Positions 47,636 to 56,248 of a DNA stretch of 64,000 nt are shown here, in pieces (position 1 is the stretch's first letter; each line of letters opens with the position of its first letter). Below the pieces are notes generated by a model. It had not been told where the DNA came from. It saw only the letters and a list, made by a program, of their open reading frames with translations, and made no database searches. This DNA comes from Pseudalkalibacillus salsuginis (lineage in GTDB: Bacteria; Bacillota; Bacilli; Bacillales; Fictibacillaceae): NCBI RefSeq assembly GCF_021646685.1, contig NZ_JAKJHW010000007.1, forward strand, positions 183,549-247,548. Reading direction: 5' to 3'. The position numbers and the translations under genes were made by a program.

Positions 47636-48424
47636 TTAATTCACCTGCGGATGATAAGTTGATGATTCTCGCGGACGTGTCGCTTTATACCATTGGAAAC
47701 AGAAAATCGTGATCAATGCGATATCAATCGCGTCGCCGCCGTAATACATGATCATACTCCCGATTTCCGCCTGTCCCGAGGGAACGCCAGCAGGCGGATG
47801 GGCATAGAGATACTTAGACAAGATTCCATGCCCTCCCAATGCGAAAATAAACACAACTGCACGATACAGAAAGCTTCTCTGATGTGGAGTCGGATCTATA
47901 TAAATCATCGAAACAGTAAAAAGATAGCCCGCTAAAAATACATGCAAATGGACCAATACATGCAACACCTGACTTTCATGCATCGCCATATATAGTTCCG
48001 TCGTATAGAGCAGCCATAATCCTCCCACATTAAGAAGAGATGCTACGACCGGATCGCTTGCCACCCGGAAAAAACAGCTTTTCAACACACGAGTCAGTCG
48101 GCGGGACCATTTGACACTGATCGTCCTCAAAATAAGCGTCACCGGTGCCGAAATAGCAATCAGGAGAGGAGCAAGCATTCCGAGCAGCAGATGGCCAGTC
48201 ATATGGGCAGTGAAATCCATATGTGCTTGATTCGCAATCGGACCGACAACCGCCCCGGCTGCACTCAAAGCTCCGAAACACCAGAAAAAATAACGGTGTA
48301 ACGGCCATGAATGATAGCGCCGGTTCGAGGACACCCCTGCGAATATGTATAAACCGATCAGCAACAGGAAAGGAAGTATTAACATCATCTGTTCGTTGTT
48401 ACTTTGATGGATATGTCCATGCAT
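47636..48424 (-). CDS. CtaG-type (caa3) cytochrome c oxidase assembly factor
   Basis: A 262-residue membrane protein with seven helices and the histidine-rich loops of caa3_CtaG proteins: MDFTAHMTGHLLLGMLAPLL and HVLVHLHVFLAGY. These help in copper or oxidase assembly. Start at ATG 48424, overlapping the upstream stop as TAATG. It is a stand-alone pair with a DUF2243 gene rather than in a cta operon. Confidence 0.85.
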   Translation of the reverse strand: MHGHIHQSNNEQMMLILPFLLLIGLYIFAGVSSNRRYHSWPLHRYFFWCFGALSAAGAVVGPIANQAHMDFTAHMTGHLLLGMLAPLLIAISAPVTLILRTISVKWSRRLTRVLKSCFFRVASDPVVASLLNVGGLWLLYTTELYMAMHESQVLHVLVHLHVFLAGYLFTVSMIYIDPTPHQRSFLYRAVVFIFALGGHGILSKYLYAHPPAGVPSGQAEIGSMIMYYGGDAIDIALITIFCFQWYKATRPRESSTYHPQVN

Positions 48425-48921
48425 TACCCACTGTTCCCTTCCCATTTTTTGCGGAGTTCCTTGCTGGTACGGTTGATGAGCAGCCCACCGGCAATGATCA
48501 TGATCACCGCGATGATATTCCAAACCCAGTCGTAGATGAACACATGATCGACATACCGGATTTGATGGATTCTCATAATTTTGTGCTGAATAATCCCATC
48601 ATAGAATTGGAACGCACCTCCTGCAAACATGCTTCCGCCCCACCACCTCTTAAAAACAAAAGCATTCCGCCTGCGGAGATCAGCTACCATGAATAATCCG
48701 CTGATTGTTGCAAACCAGCTGAAGGCATGAAACAGACCATCGGAAATCAAGCCCATGGATCGAGTCGTTTTATCGTAAAAATGATGCCAATGCAAGAGCT
48801 GATGGAATACCGTTTCGTCAACAAAGGCGACGAATCCAAGACCGAACAGCATCCCTGACCAAATATTCCGGTTAAAGTATGTAATAGAATCTTGTTGCGA
48901 ATCAAGATTTTCAGAAGCCAT
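48424..48921 (-). CDS. DUF2243 membrane protein
   Basis: A 165-residue protein with four helices and DUF2243 signatures GLGFVAFVDETVFHQLLHWHHFYD and FDGIIQHKIM-like FYDGIIQHKIMRIHQI. Several histidines suggest metal binding. It is coupled by TAATG to CtaG, a common pairing, suggesting a joint role in oxidase or copper handling. Confidence 0.88.
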   Translation of the reverse strand: MASENLDSQQDSITYFNRNIWSGMLFGLGFVAFVDETVFHQLLHWHHFYDKTTRSMGLISDGLFHAFSWFATISGLFMVADLRRRNAFVFKRWWGGSMFAGGAFQFYDGIIQHKIMRIHQIRYVDHVFIYDWVWNIIAVIMIIAGGLLINRTSKELRKKWEGNSG

Positions 48922-49025
48922 TTTTTGGTCCTCCTAATCATTTCGTCCTTTCCTTACCCTATCCTTTTTTGGAAAAGTTGAATCGGAATAATTGAAATTG
49001 GGTATTTTTGACCAAAACGGAAGTT

Positions 49026-49151
49026 TCACCTCAATTTATTCTTGATATCCTGAATATTCCTGTACAGCCAAAGGGTTTGCATCAGACTGAATAAAATCCC
49101 TATCATCGTTAATCTGATCGTTTGTTTTCTTTGTCTTTTTCTCGTTATCAT
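49026..49151 (-). CDS. 41-aa basic single-helix protein
   Basis: Starts MITRKRQRKQTIRLTM, then a hydrophobic helix (IGILFSLMQTLWLY) and a short charged tail. AAGGTGG precedes by six bases; the next-upstream ATG (49154) is an alternative. No family recognised. Confidence 0.5.
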   Translation of the reverse strand: MITRKRQRKQTIRLTMIGILFSLMQTLWLYRNIQDIKNKLR

Positions 49152-49370
49152 CATGCTCCACCTTACCTTTGTTGTTATTTATTACTAGAATGTCTCCAAA
49201 TCGTACAGTTAATCATAAAACCCTCCATCTTATAAACTTGAAAACAAGGCGTTGTCACCACATATTGTTGATTACCAAATTATATTCTTTCGGGAAAAGC
49301 AATCCAGGAAAGATCCTATAGTAATCCTTGAGAAATTGCCCCGTAAATGGAAAGCAACAATAAAGGAGAA

Positions 49371-49565
49371 AGAAAAACGCAAACGCCCTGTCCAGCCTCG
49401 CAGGTCACTGGAAGTCCGACGAGGAGGCTCGAACCAAACAAAGTTCAGTTCTTCGTGGGTAAACACTTCGACCTAAAATCAATGTGTCGACCGCCACAGG
49501 AGGACTGAAGTGATCCAAGTGGTTGGGCGTTGGAGCTAGACAATTCTTCATTGAAACAAATTTTA
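49371..49565. repeat. Long intergenic repeat (R1) copy 3
   Basis: Starts AGAAAAACGCAAACGCCC and contains the same interior as copy 1 (GGAAGTCCGACG, CACTTCGACCTAAAATC, GTGTCGACCGCCACAGGAGG) and ends GGGCGTTGGAGCTAGACA. Between it and the small gene at 49154 nothing else is seen. Confidence 0.75.
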
Positions 49566-49574
49566 AAAAAGACT

Positions 49575-49597
49575 GACCGGCATTTCGGTCAGCCTTC
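49575..49597 (-). terminator. Terminator of the 49-aa gene
   Basis: CTGACCG and CGGTCAG form a 7-bp GC-rich stem with a TCTTTTTT tract on the minus strand, just after the gene. Confidence 0.85.
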
Positions 49598-49602
49598 GAA
49601 TT

Positions 49603-49752
49603 TCAGCTTCTCTTGATTCTCTTTGGATTTACTTCCTTTTCGACTCTTTTACCGTGAAATGCTTCGGAAATCTCCACGTTATTTTTAAGTGTTGCCGAAT
49701 CAAGATTATTGTTCATTGTTGCTTCTTCATTGAGCTTTTCGTTTTTCGCCAT
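49603..49752 (-). CDS. 49-aa hydrophilic protein
   Basis: Starts MAKNEKLNEEATMNNN and ends with a basic tail (VNPKRIKRS). An AAGGAGG site lies nine bases upstream, and a strong terminator follows. It lies beside coat-protein genes on the same strand. It may be a small spore protein by context only. Confidence 0.6.
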   Translation of the reverse strand: MAKNEKLNEEATMNNNLDSATLKNNVEISEAFHGKRVEKEVNPKRIKRS

Positions 49753-49787
49753 CTCAATGGTCCTCCTTACCTATCGCCCTACAATGC

Positions 49788-49916
49788 TCACTTTTGGTTT
49801 TCGTTCTTATTCGTTTTATTGCCTGATGAGTATTCGTATCCGAACTTCAACCCGGTCGTCTTATCTTTATAAGGACCTGTTACAACTTTATATTGGCTTT
49901 TACCTTTTTGAACCAT
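49788..49916 (-). CDS. 42-aa hydrophilic protein
   Basis: Starts MVQKGKSQYKVVTGPYKD and has GLKFGYEYSSGNK in the middle. A GGGCGGTGA site precedes the ATG. It sits between the 49-aa gene and the CotF-like gene, all reading in one direction, so it may belong to a spore-associated operon. Function unknown. Confidence 0.55.
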   Translation of the reverse strand: MVQKGKSQYKVVTGPYKDKTTGLKFGYEYSSGNKTNKNENQK

Positions 49917-49932
49917 TTCGATCACCGCCCTG

Positions 49933-50226
49933 TTAAAACTGATCATCTGGATGCAAGTTATTTTGCATCATAGCCTGGGTTTTTCCGATTTGCTCTGTCG
50001 TAGCAGGTTCAACTTTATACCAGCCTTTCCCACTCATGATGTCAAATAGCTTGCTTTGGTTCTGTTCAGCATTGTCAAAGCATTGCTTATAGACTTCCCT
50101 CAATTCCTTATGGCTTGTTTCGAGCAACGTATTACTGATACATCTGCATCTTCCCTTTTCCAACTCCAGACATAGCTGGAGCATTTCTCGATCCGTTAAT
50201 CCCCGGTTTTCTATGTTATTCGGCAA
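49933..50226 (-). CDS. CotF-family spore coat protein
   Basis: A 97-residue protein with the CotF-domain pattern TDREMLQLCLELEKGRC and NTLLETSHKELREVYKQC followed by the conserved GKGWYKVEPA. TTG start with GGAGGTG seven bases upstream. CotF-type proteins are deposited in the spore coat. Confidence 0.8.
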   Translation of the reverse strand: MPNNIENRGLTDREMLQLCLELEKGRCRCISNTLLETSHKELREVYKQCFDNAEQNQSKLFDIMSGKGWYKVEPATTEQIGKTQAMMQNNLHPDDQF

Positions 50227-50245
50227 GGTCCTTCACCTCCATTGA

Positions 50246-50449
50246 CTATTGAATATGCATCGAACGATTGAAATACTTAGAGAGATCTCCGACTTTCATC
50301 TGGTGGCTTTCGGCCAACTCCTCTAATTGCTTCTGCAGTGCTTGATCCTCACATTGAGCAGCACACCAATTGATGGTTTTTGCTGTAATTTCCTCAGCTC
50401 GGATTTCATCTTCAATATAAGACAATTCCTTCGTCGTAAGTTGGTTCAC
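50246..50449 (-). CDS. Small CotF-linked (YraG-like) protein
   Basis: A 67-residue alpha-helical protein with Cys pair WCAAQCEDQ. It is just upstream of the CotF-like gene on the same strand. Size and location resemble YraG-like spore proteins. GTG start with GGGGGTGA site. Confidence 0.6.
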   Translation of the reverse strand: MNQLTTKELSYIEDEIRAEEITAKTINWCAAQCEDQALQKQLEELAESHQMKVGDLSKYFNRSMHIQ

Positions 50450-50607
50450 TTAACGTCACCCCCGCTTGATGGTAGTCATTTATGTTAAATAGTATTGATT
50501 GACCGCCCTGTTTTTATCCAGCTTTTCTCACAACAAAAGAGTAGGTGGCAAGGGTTTCGTAAACATTAAGAACAATAACAGAATGAATTGATAAGGAGGG
50601 ACTGTTC

Positions 50608-50814
50608 ATGAGTGAAGTAACCTTGACAGTAAAAGGGATGACATGCGGGGAATGTGTCCAAAAAGTGGAAAAAGCACTTGCTGGAAGTCGTGGTGTTGAG
50701 CGAGCAATGGCTGATTTGGAAACAGGGCATGTGAAAGTTGAATATGAGGAGGATTTGGTAGGTAATAATCAGATTAAAAAAACGATCGAGCAGACTGGAT
50801 ATGAAGTGGAGTAG
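50608..50814 (+). CDS. CopZ-like heavy-metal-associated (HMA) domain protein
   Basis: A 68-residue HMA domain with the copper-binding GMTCGEC motif near residues 10-16. The fold carries copper or other soft metal ions between proteins. Unlike usual copZ, no copA or csoR is adjacent in this window. The start follows AAGGAGGG. Confidence 0.88.
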   Translation: MSEVTLTVKGMTCGECVQKVEKALAGSRGVERAMADLETGHVKVEYEEDLVGNNQIKKTIEQTGYEVE

Positions 50815-50843
50815 TATCCTCTGCCCTGTCTCAAGGATAAATG

Positions 50844-51377
50844 TTAAATGTGTTTAATGATTTTCGCTGGATTTCCCCCTATAACGACGTTGGCTGGCAC
50901 ATCCTTTGTAGCGACTGCGCCTGAAGCGATGACCACATTGTCCCCGATGTTGAAGCCGGGGTTTATGATCGCTCCGCCTCCGATCCAAACGTTGTGACCG
51001 AATGTACTAGGTTTTCCGAATTCTCTTCTAGAATTTCTCTCTAGCGGATCGAGCGGGTGGGTCGCTGTATAAATATATACCCCTGGTGCCAGCATACAAT
51101 TGTCTCCGAACGTCGCCTTGTATACATCTAAAATGACGCAGTCAAAGTTTGCGAAGAAGTTTTCCCCGACATGGATGTTATAGCCGTAATCACATCAGAA
51201 GCTCGGTTCAATATGGATCTGCTCCCCCGTAGAACCGAACAGTTCTATTAAAAGGGAGACCTGTTTATCTTCCTCAGTTACCGTCGTTCCGTTGATCTAT
51301 CTTGTTGACCGGCAGGCATATTCCCGTTCTTTTACGAGCACACTGTCCGCTGGATCATACATTTTTCCCGCCATCAT
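50844..51377 (-). pseudogene. Maltose O-acetyltransferase (Maa-like) with two nonsense codons
   Basis: The whole reading frame of 178 codons is preserved: MMAGKMYDPADSVL at the start, [19 protein letters not shown] and [10 protein letters not shown] in the middle, and [13 protein letters not shown] at the end, as in Maa. TAG at codon 27 (51297-51299) and TGA at codon 61 (51195-51197, where relatives have Arg) interrupt it. The hexapeptide-repeat C-terminal part could only be made from an internal start. Confidence 0.88.
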
Positions 51378-51425
51378 CCTTTCCTTTTTCGTTTGTCATA
51401 AATGGCCACATCCGATATAACACAA

Positions 51426-51448
51426 AACCCGGCTTTGCGGGCCGGGTT
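51426..51448 (-). terminator. Terminator of dgkB
   Basis: AACCCGGC and GCCGGGTT form an 8-bp GC-rich stem followed by TTTTG on the minus strand. Confidence 0.85.
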
Positions 51449-51456
51449 CTGTTTTT

Positions 51457-52365
51457 TTATCTGTCGGTTTCAAAGCGTTCTTTCGGGACGATCATTTGCA
51501 GATGGTGCCTGAGGTTCACGAATTCGCCTGGAAGCAGGCCTCCGTATTCTCCGTCAAGGTTCAACTGCATTTTTTCTTCGGTATGGATATTGATACGTCT
51601 TGCTTTTTCATAAATGACGTGTTCGTCCCGGATGTGATCACCTTTGATCGCGAGTGTTGCGACGCGGATGAACTCGGCGAGGTTCGCTTTTTTCAAAATG
51701 ATGAGGTCGAAATAGCCGTCATTGAATTCGGACATCGGAGCCAGTTTTTCAAAACCGCCGACAGAGTTCGTATTCGCGACCAGAAAAAGCATGATGTCAC
51801 CTTCGTATACTTTGTCATCGTATTCGATTTTGACGTTGGTTGGACGGATTGACGGGAGCATCTCCATCCCTTTCAAGTAATACGCTAACTGGCCGATCAT
51901 CGTCTTCATCTGACTCGGAACAGCATAGGTCAGTTCTGTGAGCTTACCACCGCCAGCGATGTTGACGAAATACTTTCCGTTCACACGACCGATGTCTACC
52001 GGGATGTCAATCCCATCACATAAAACATCTACAGCCCTTTCGATCGTCCGAGGAATCCCCAGGGCCCGAGCAAAGTCGTTGGTCGTGCCTGCAGGGATGA
52101 TCCCCATCTTCGGTCGGTTCGGAAGTTCTGCGATGCCGTTGATGATCTCGTAGATCGTTCCATCGCCGCCTGCTGCAATGACAAGATCGAATTCACGTTC
52201 AACTGCCAGTCTTGCTGCTCTTGTTGCATCTCCTTCATCGGCGCTGGTTGCATGAGCCGAAGTCTCGTAGCCTGCTTTCTCCAGTTTTTCCAGGATATAA
52301 GGCAGCTGCCGCTTGACCTGTTCCCTGCCTGATGTCGGATTATAAATTAATCGAGCTCGTTTCAT
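51457..52365 (-). CDS. dgkB: Diacylglycerol kinase, soluble type
   Basis: A 302-residue DgkB-family lipid kinase that phosphorylates diacylglycerol to phosphatidic acid, recycling lipid from lipoteichoic acid synthesis. The catalytic AAGGDGT motif is at residues 65-70 and GIIPAGTTNDFARALG follows. Length matches Bacillus DgkB (YerQ). The start follows AGGTGATC. It lies downstream of gatB as in B. subtilis, but with a 380-bp gap. Confidence 0.93.
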   Translation of the reverse strand: MKRARLIYNPTSGREQVKRQLPYILEKLEKAGYETSAHATSADEGDATRAARLAVEREFDLVIAAGGDGTIYEIINGIAELPNRPKMGIIPAGTTNDFARALGIPRTIERAVDVLCDGIDIPVDIGRVNGKYFVNIAGGGKLTELTYAVPSQMKTMIGQLAYYLKGMEMLPSIRPTNVKIEYDDKVYEGDIMLFLVANTNSVGGFEKLAPMSEFNDGYFDLIILKKANLAEFIRVATLAIKGDHIRDEHVIYEKARRINIHTEEKMQLNLDGEYGGLLPGEFVNLRHHLQMIVPKERFETDR

Positions 52366-52580
52366 AATAGATCACCTGATTTTATTCTAATAGGTTTCAA
52401 AAAACTAGATGCGGACAACTGTTGTGTAAAAATTTTCCTTTTATTGTTTCCGTCCATCTTATTATAGTGACCTTAAATCCAAAATGCAAAGCAATTCGCT
52501 GTGACAAAGAACGACGAAAGCCGGATTTGGCGAAATGCCCATAAATTCCCAGGAAGTTGTCGCGATAAATTCTCTGCCCT
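52366..52580. other. Gap upstream of dgkB
   Basis: No gene is seen. It contains a single GTTGTCGCGATAAATTC at about 52557, which matches the unit of the phased arrays at 19056 and 56077. Confidence 0.4.
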
Positions 52581-52582
52581 CC

Positions 52583-52660
52583 TATAAAGAAAACTTGGCA
52601 AAGCCAAGCCATGGCGAAGGCTGAGCCTAAGCTGCACTTATACTTCGTTCGTAAACTTAT
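52583..52660. repeat. CTTGGC/GCCAAG intergenic repeat, copy 2
   Basis: AAAGAAAACTTGGC with GCCAAGCC and a following TTATACTTCGTT matches 2470-2521. It lies between gatB and dgkB. Confidence 0.4.
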
Positions 52661-52717
52661 CTGCTACGTCGGTTAGCTACATCGCTGAAAAGTTATACAT
52701 TCTTAACGTACCAGAAA

Positions 52718-52740
52718 AGAAGCCCTCCTAAAGGGCTTCT
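52718..52740 (-). terminator. Terminator of the gatCAB operon
   Basis: AGAAGCCCT and AGGGCTTCT form a perfect 9-bp stem with TTTTC on the minus strand, directly after gatB. Confidence 0.85.
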
Positions 52741-52747
52741 TCATGAC

Positions 52748-54181
52748 TCAGCGCTTTTCGATTTCGTCGACGATCAGTTTGTTGACCATCGGCGGGTTCG
52801 CTTTCCCTTTCGTCGCCTTCATCACTTGGCCAACGAGGAATCCGAGTGCCCGGTCTTTCCCGTTTTTATAGTCGATGATCGATTGTTCGTTCTCATCTAA
52901 AATTCCAGTGACGATGCCGCGAAGCTCACCTTCATCCGAAATCTGGACAAGTCCTTTTTCCTTGACGATCGCTTCTGGATCGCCACCTTTTTCGATCAGC
53001 TCTTTGAACACTTTCTTCGCAATTTTGGAAGAAATCGTTCCTTTTTCGATGAGCTCAATCATTTTCGCAAGACCATCTGGTGTAAGAGCGACTTCATCGA
53101 TCTCCTTGTACTCAGCGTTCAAGTACGCGGAAACCTCACCCATCATCCAATTGGATGCAGCTTTTGCGTCAGCACCATTATCCAATACTTTTTCAAAGTA
53201 ATCGGACATTTTCTTCGATTGCGTTAAAACCTTCGCGTCATATGCTGGGAGCTTCAACTCATCGATGTACCGTTGCTTACGCGCATCCGGAAGCTCAGGA
53301 ATCTCGGATTTCACACGCTCGATCCAGGCTTCGTCGATTGAAAGGCCGACAAGATCCGGCTCTGGGAAGTAGCGGTAGTCGTCAGAGCCCTCTTTCACAC
53401 GCATGAGGATCGTTTTCTTGGAAACCTCGTCAAAGCGACGTGTCTCCTGGAGAATCTCTCCACCGCTGAGCAATACTTTTTCCTGGCGGACTTCTTCATG
53501 AGCGAGTCCTTTTTGGACGTTCGCAAACGAGTTCAGGTTCTTCAGCTCCGTCTTCGTTCCGAACTCCTCCTGTCCGACTGGGCGGAGTGAAATGTTCGCG
53601 TCACAGCGCAATGACCCTTCTTCCATTTTACAATCGGATACTTCTGTATATTGTAGGATCGCCTTCATTTTCTCCAAGTAGGCATAGGCTTCTTCCGGTG
53701 TACGGATGTCTGGCTCTGATACGATCTCGACAAGCGGCGTACCCTGGCGGTTCAAGTCCACGAGGGAATGGGTTCCGTCTTCAGCATGCATCGATTTACC
53801 GGCATCCTCTTCCATATGAAGGCGTGTGATCCCGATTTTCTTTTTCTTGCCGTCGACTTCGATTTCAATCCAGCCGTTTTGGCCGATCGGCTTATCAAAT
53901 TGAGAGATCTGATAGGCCTTCGGATTGTCCGGATAAAAATAGTTTTTGCGGTCGAATTTTGTTTCTCGTGTGATTTCACAGTTTAATGCCATTGCCGCAC
54001 GCATCGCGAAGTCAACCGCTTGCCTGTTCACGACAGGTAGAACGCCCGGGTGTCCAAGACAGATCGGGCAGACGTTCGTGTTCGGTGGTGCTCCGAATTC
54101 GGTGGAGCAGCTGCAGAAGATCTTCGAGTTCGTTTTTAGTTCAGCATGGACCTCAAGTCCGATAATCGTTTCAAAATGCAT
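52748..54181 (-). CDS. gatB: Asp/Glu-tRNA amidotransferase subunit B
   Basis: A 477-residue GatB with N-terminal GLEVHAEL, a zinc-binding set (FCSCS and CPICLGHPG) and C-terminal YqeY-like tail ([16 protein letters not shown]). It phosphorylates the misacylated Glu-tRNA(Gln) or Asp-tRNA(Asn) for amidation in the cytoplasm. The ATG has AAGGGGGG. Confidence 0.97.
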   Translation of the reverse strand: MHFETIIGLEVHAELKTNSKIFCSCSTEFGAPPNTNVCPICLGHPGVLPVVNRQAVDFAMRAAMALNCEITRETKFDRKNYFYPDNPKAYQISQFDKPIGQNGWIEIEVDGKKKKIGITRLHMEEDAGKSMHAEDGTHSLVDLNRQGTPLVEIVSEPDIRTPEEAYAYLEKMKAILQYTEVSDCKMEEGSLRCDANISLRPVGQEEFGTKTELKNLNSFANVQKGLAHEEVRQEKVLLSGGEILQETRRFDEVSKKTILMRVKEGSDDYRYFPEPDLVGLSIDEAWIERVKSEIPELPDARKQRYIDELKLPAYDAKVLTQSKKMSDYFEKVLDNGADAKAASNWMMGEVSAYLNAEYKEIDEVALTPDGLAKMIELIEKGTISSKIAKKVFKELIEKGGDPEAIVKEKGLVQISDEGELRGIVTGILDENEQSIIDYKNGKDRALGFLVGQVMKATKGKANPPMVNKLIVDEIEKR

Positions 54182-54195
54182 CTTTTCGTCCCCCC

Positions 54196-55653
54196 TTACA
54201 GTTGCGGTTTGTTTTGATGATGGTCTGTCGCATGCTCATAGGCGTGAGCAACACGATAGATCGTACTTTCATCAAACGCTTTTCCGATGATTTGTAGTCC
54301 GACAGGCAGTCCATTGGAGAGTCCGCATGGGACGGAAATTGCCGGTACCCCAGCAAGGTTGACTGGGATCGTCAGGATATCGTTCGCGTACATTGTAAGC
54401 GGGTCATCGGTTTTCGCACCGATCTTGAACGCAGTTGTAGGCGCTGTCGGTCCAAGGATGACATCGTATTTTTCAAAAACTTCGTCGAAGTCGTTCTTGA
54501 TCAATGTACGTACTTTCTGTGCTTTTTTGTAATACGCGTCGTAAAACCCTGAGCTCAACGCGAATGTTCCAAGCATGATCCGGCGTTTCACCTCGTTACC
54601 GAACCCTTCGCTGCGCGTGTGGTTGTAAAGCTCCAGGAGATTGTCCGCGTTTTCCGTGCGTACACCGTAACGGACTCCGTCAAAGCGAGCCAGGTTAGAG
54701 GACGCTTCAGATGACGCGAGCAAATAATAGGTTGCGACACCATATTTCGAGTGCGGGAGTGAAACCTCTTCCCACTCTGCCCCCAGGCCTTCTAAGACTT
54801 TAAGCGCGTCCATGATCCGGTTCTTGACGTCTTCATCTACACCTTCACCGATATATTCTTTCGGCACCGCGATTTTCAGACCTTGGATATCGCCAGTTAG
54901 GGCTGCTGTGTAGTCCTGGTTTTTAACGTTGGCAGATGTGGAATCCATTTTGTCATATCCGCTGATCGCCTGGAATAAAAACGCATTGTCTTCGACCGAG
55001 TTTGTAATCGGGCCGATCTGGTCAAGAGAAGAGGCGAACGCGACAAGGCCGAAACGGGAAACGCGTCCGTATGTCGGTTTTAAACCTACTACGCCACAGT
55101 ATGCTGCTGGCTGCCGGATCGATCCGCCAGTGTCGGAACCGAGGGAGAAAAAGACTTCTCCTGCTGCCACTGCAGCTGCTGATCCACCGCTGGAACCGCC
55201 TGGTACGTAGTCCGTGTTCCAAGGGTTGCGTGTTTGGAAAAATCCTGAGTTTTCGTTGGATGAACCCATCGCGAACTCGTCCATGTTTAGCTTACCGACT
55301 GTGACCGTTTCCGCTTTTTTCAATCGCTCGACGACTGCTGCATCGAAAACAGGCTCGAAGTTGGCAAGCAACTGGCTTCCGCAAGTCGTACGAAGACCCT
55401 TCGTCGAGATGTTGTCTTTCACCCCGATCGGCAGACCGAACAGGAGTCCGCGCATTTCGTCGGTCCCCATCTTACTGTCGAGGTATTTCGCTTGTTCTCT
55501 TGCGCCTTCTTCATTCAGTGTCAAGAAGGCTTTCACTTTATCGTCTACTTCGCTGATTCTTGAGAAGGAAGCGTCGACGAGTTCGCTTACCTTCATTTCT
55601 TTTTTATGTAGGAGCTCATGCAGCTCTGAAATCTTCTTTTCAAATAAAGACAT
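54196..55653 (-). CDS. gatA: Asp/Glu-tRNA amidotransferase subunit A
   Basis: A 485-residue amidase-signature protein that releases ammonia from glutamine for GatB. Catalytic Lys is in [10 protein letters not shown], the cis-Ser/Ser pair in [15 protein letters not shown] and [18 protein letters not shown]. Fourteen bp separate it from gatB. Confidence 0.97.
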   Translation of the reverse strand: MSLFEKKISELHELLHKKEMKVSELVDASFSRISEVDDKVKAFLTLNEEGAREQAKYLDSKMGTDEMRGLLFGLPIGVKDNISTKGLRTTCGSQLLANFEPVFDAAVVERLKKAETVTVGKLNMDEFAMGSSNENSGFFQTRNPWNTDYVPGGSSGGSAAAVAAGEVFFSLGSDTGGSIRQPAAYCGVVGLKPTYGRVSRFGLVAFASSLDQIGPITNSVEDNAFLFQAISGYDKMDSTSANVKNQDYTAALTGDIQGLKIAVPKEYIGEGVDEDVKNRIMDALKVLEGLGAEWEEVSLPHSKYGVATYYLLASSEASSNLARFDGVRYGVRTENADNLLELYNHTRSEGFGNEVKRRIMLGTFALSSGFYDAYYKKAQKVRTLIKNDFDEVFEKYDVILGPTAPTTAFKIGAKTDDPLTMYANDILTIPVNLAGVPAISVPCGLSNGLPVGLQIIGKAFDESTIYRVAHAYEHATDHHQNKPQL

Positions 55654-55671
55654 CGTCCATCTTCTCCCTCC

Positions 55672-55962
55672 CTACTCTAAAACTGCCGGAACTTTGATTA
55701 GGCCGTTTTGCGTATCTGGTGTATTTTTGAGTGCTTCCTCACGTGTCAGCCAAGGCTTCGCTTCGTCTTCACGGAGAACATTTTTCATGTCTAAAACGTG
55801 TGTGGTCGGTTCCACGCCATCTGTATCCAATTCCTTCAGTTGCTCTGCATAGCCGATGATCGCGTCAAGCTGATTTGTGAACATTTCCGCTTCTTCCTCA
55901 GTCACCGCAAGCCTTGCCAGCTTCGCAACGTGCTTTACTTCTTCCTTCGTGATTCGGGCCAC
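55672..55962 (-). CDS. gatC: Asp/Glu-tRNA amidotransferase subunit C
   Basis: A 96-residue GatC holding GatA and GatB together. The GTG start at 55962 gives [20 protein letters not shown], the same length and start as Bacillus GatC, and GGAGGTG precedes it; the frame is open slightly further upstream. First gene of the operon. Confidence 0.95.
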   Translation of the reverse strand: MARITKEEVKHVAKLARLAVTEEEAEMFTNQLDAIIGYAEQLKELDTDGVEPTTHVLDMKNVLREDEAKPWLTREEALKNTPDTQNGLIKVPAVLE

Positions 55963-56076
55963 TTTTTCCACCTCCAAAAATCGTACCTATTGCAATATAC
56001 TGATGATACCAAAAAGAACCCGCCCATATCAACAATCAGGGTGTAGGAGCAGTAGATTGTCCAGCTTTCATGTCAA

Positions 56077-56151
56077 GTTAACGATAAATTTCGGATTTGC
56101 ACCGATATTTTTCAAACTTGCACCGATAAATTTTGGAACTGCTACGATAAA
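56077..56151. repeat. Array of four CGATAA units, 21-bp period
   Basis: CGATA occurs at 56082, 56103, 56124 and 56145, exactly 21 bp apart, in units like TTGCACCGATAAATTTT. It is related in sequence to the 20-bp array at 19056. It lies upstream of gatC. Confidence 0.85.
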
Positions 56152-56174
56152 GCATTCATAGGGCATTTGAGATG

Positions 56175-56233
56175 GTGCCTGACACCGATTGAGAAGTCAA
56201 CGGCGCCAAGGGTTCCTGATCGGTGCCAGGCAC
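56175..56233. repeat. 48-bp-phased palindrome array E (two units)
   Basis: GTGCCTGACAC at 56175 and GTGCCAGGCAC at 56223, 48 bp apart. The spacer has a central GGCGCC palindrome. It lies between gatC and the MocR gene. Confidence 0.9.
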
Positions 56234-56248
56234 CCAAAACAAAGCTTG

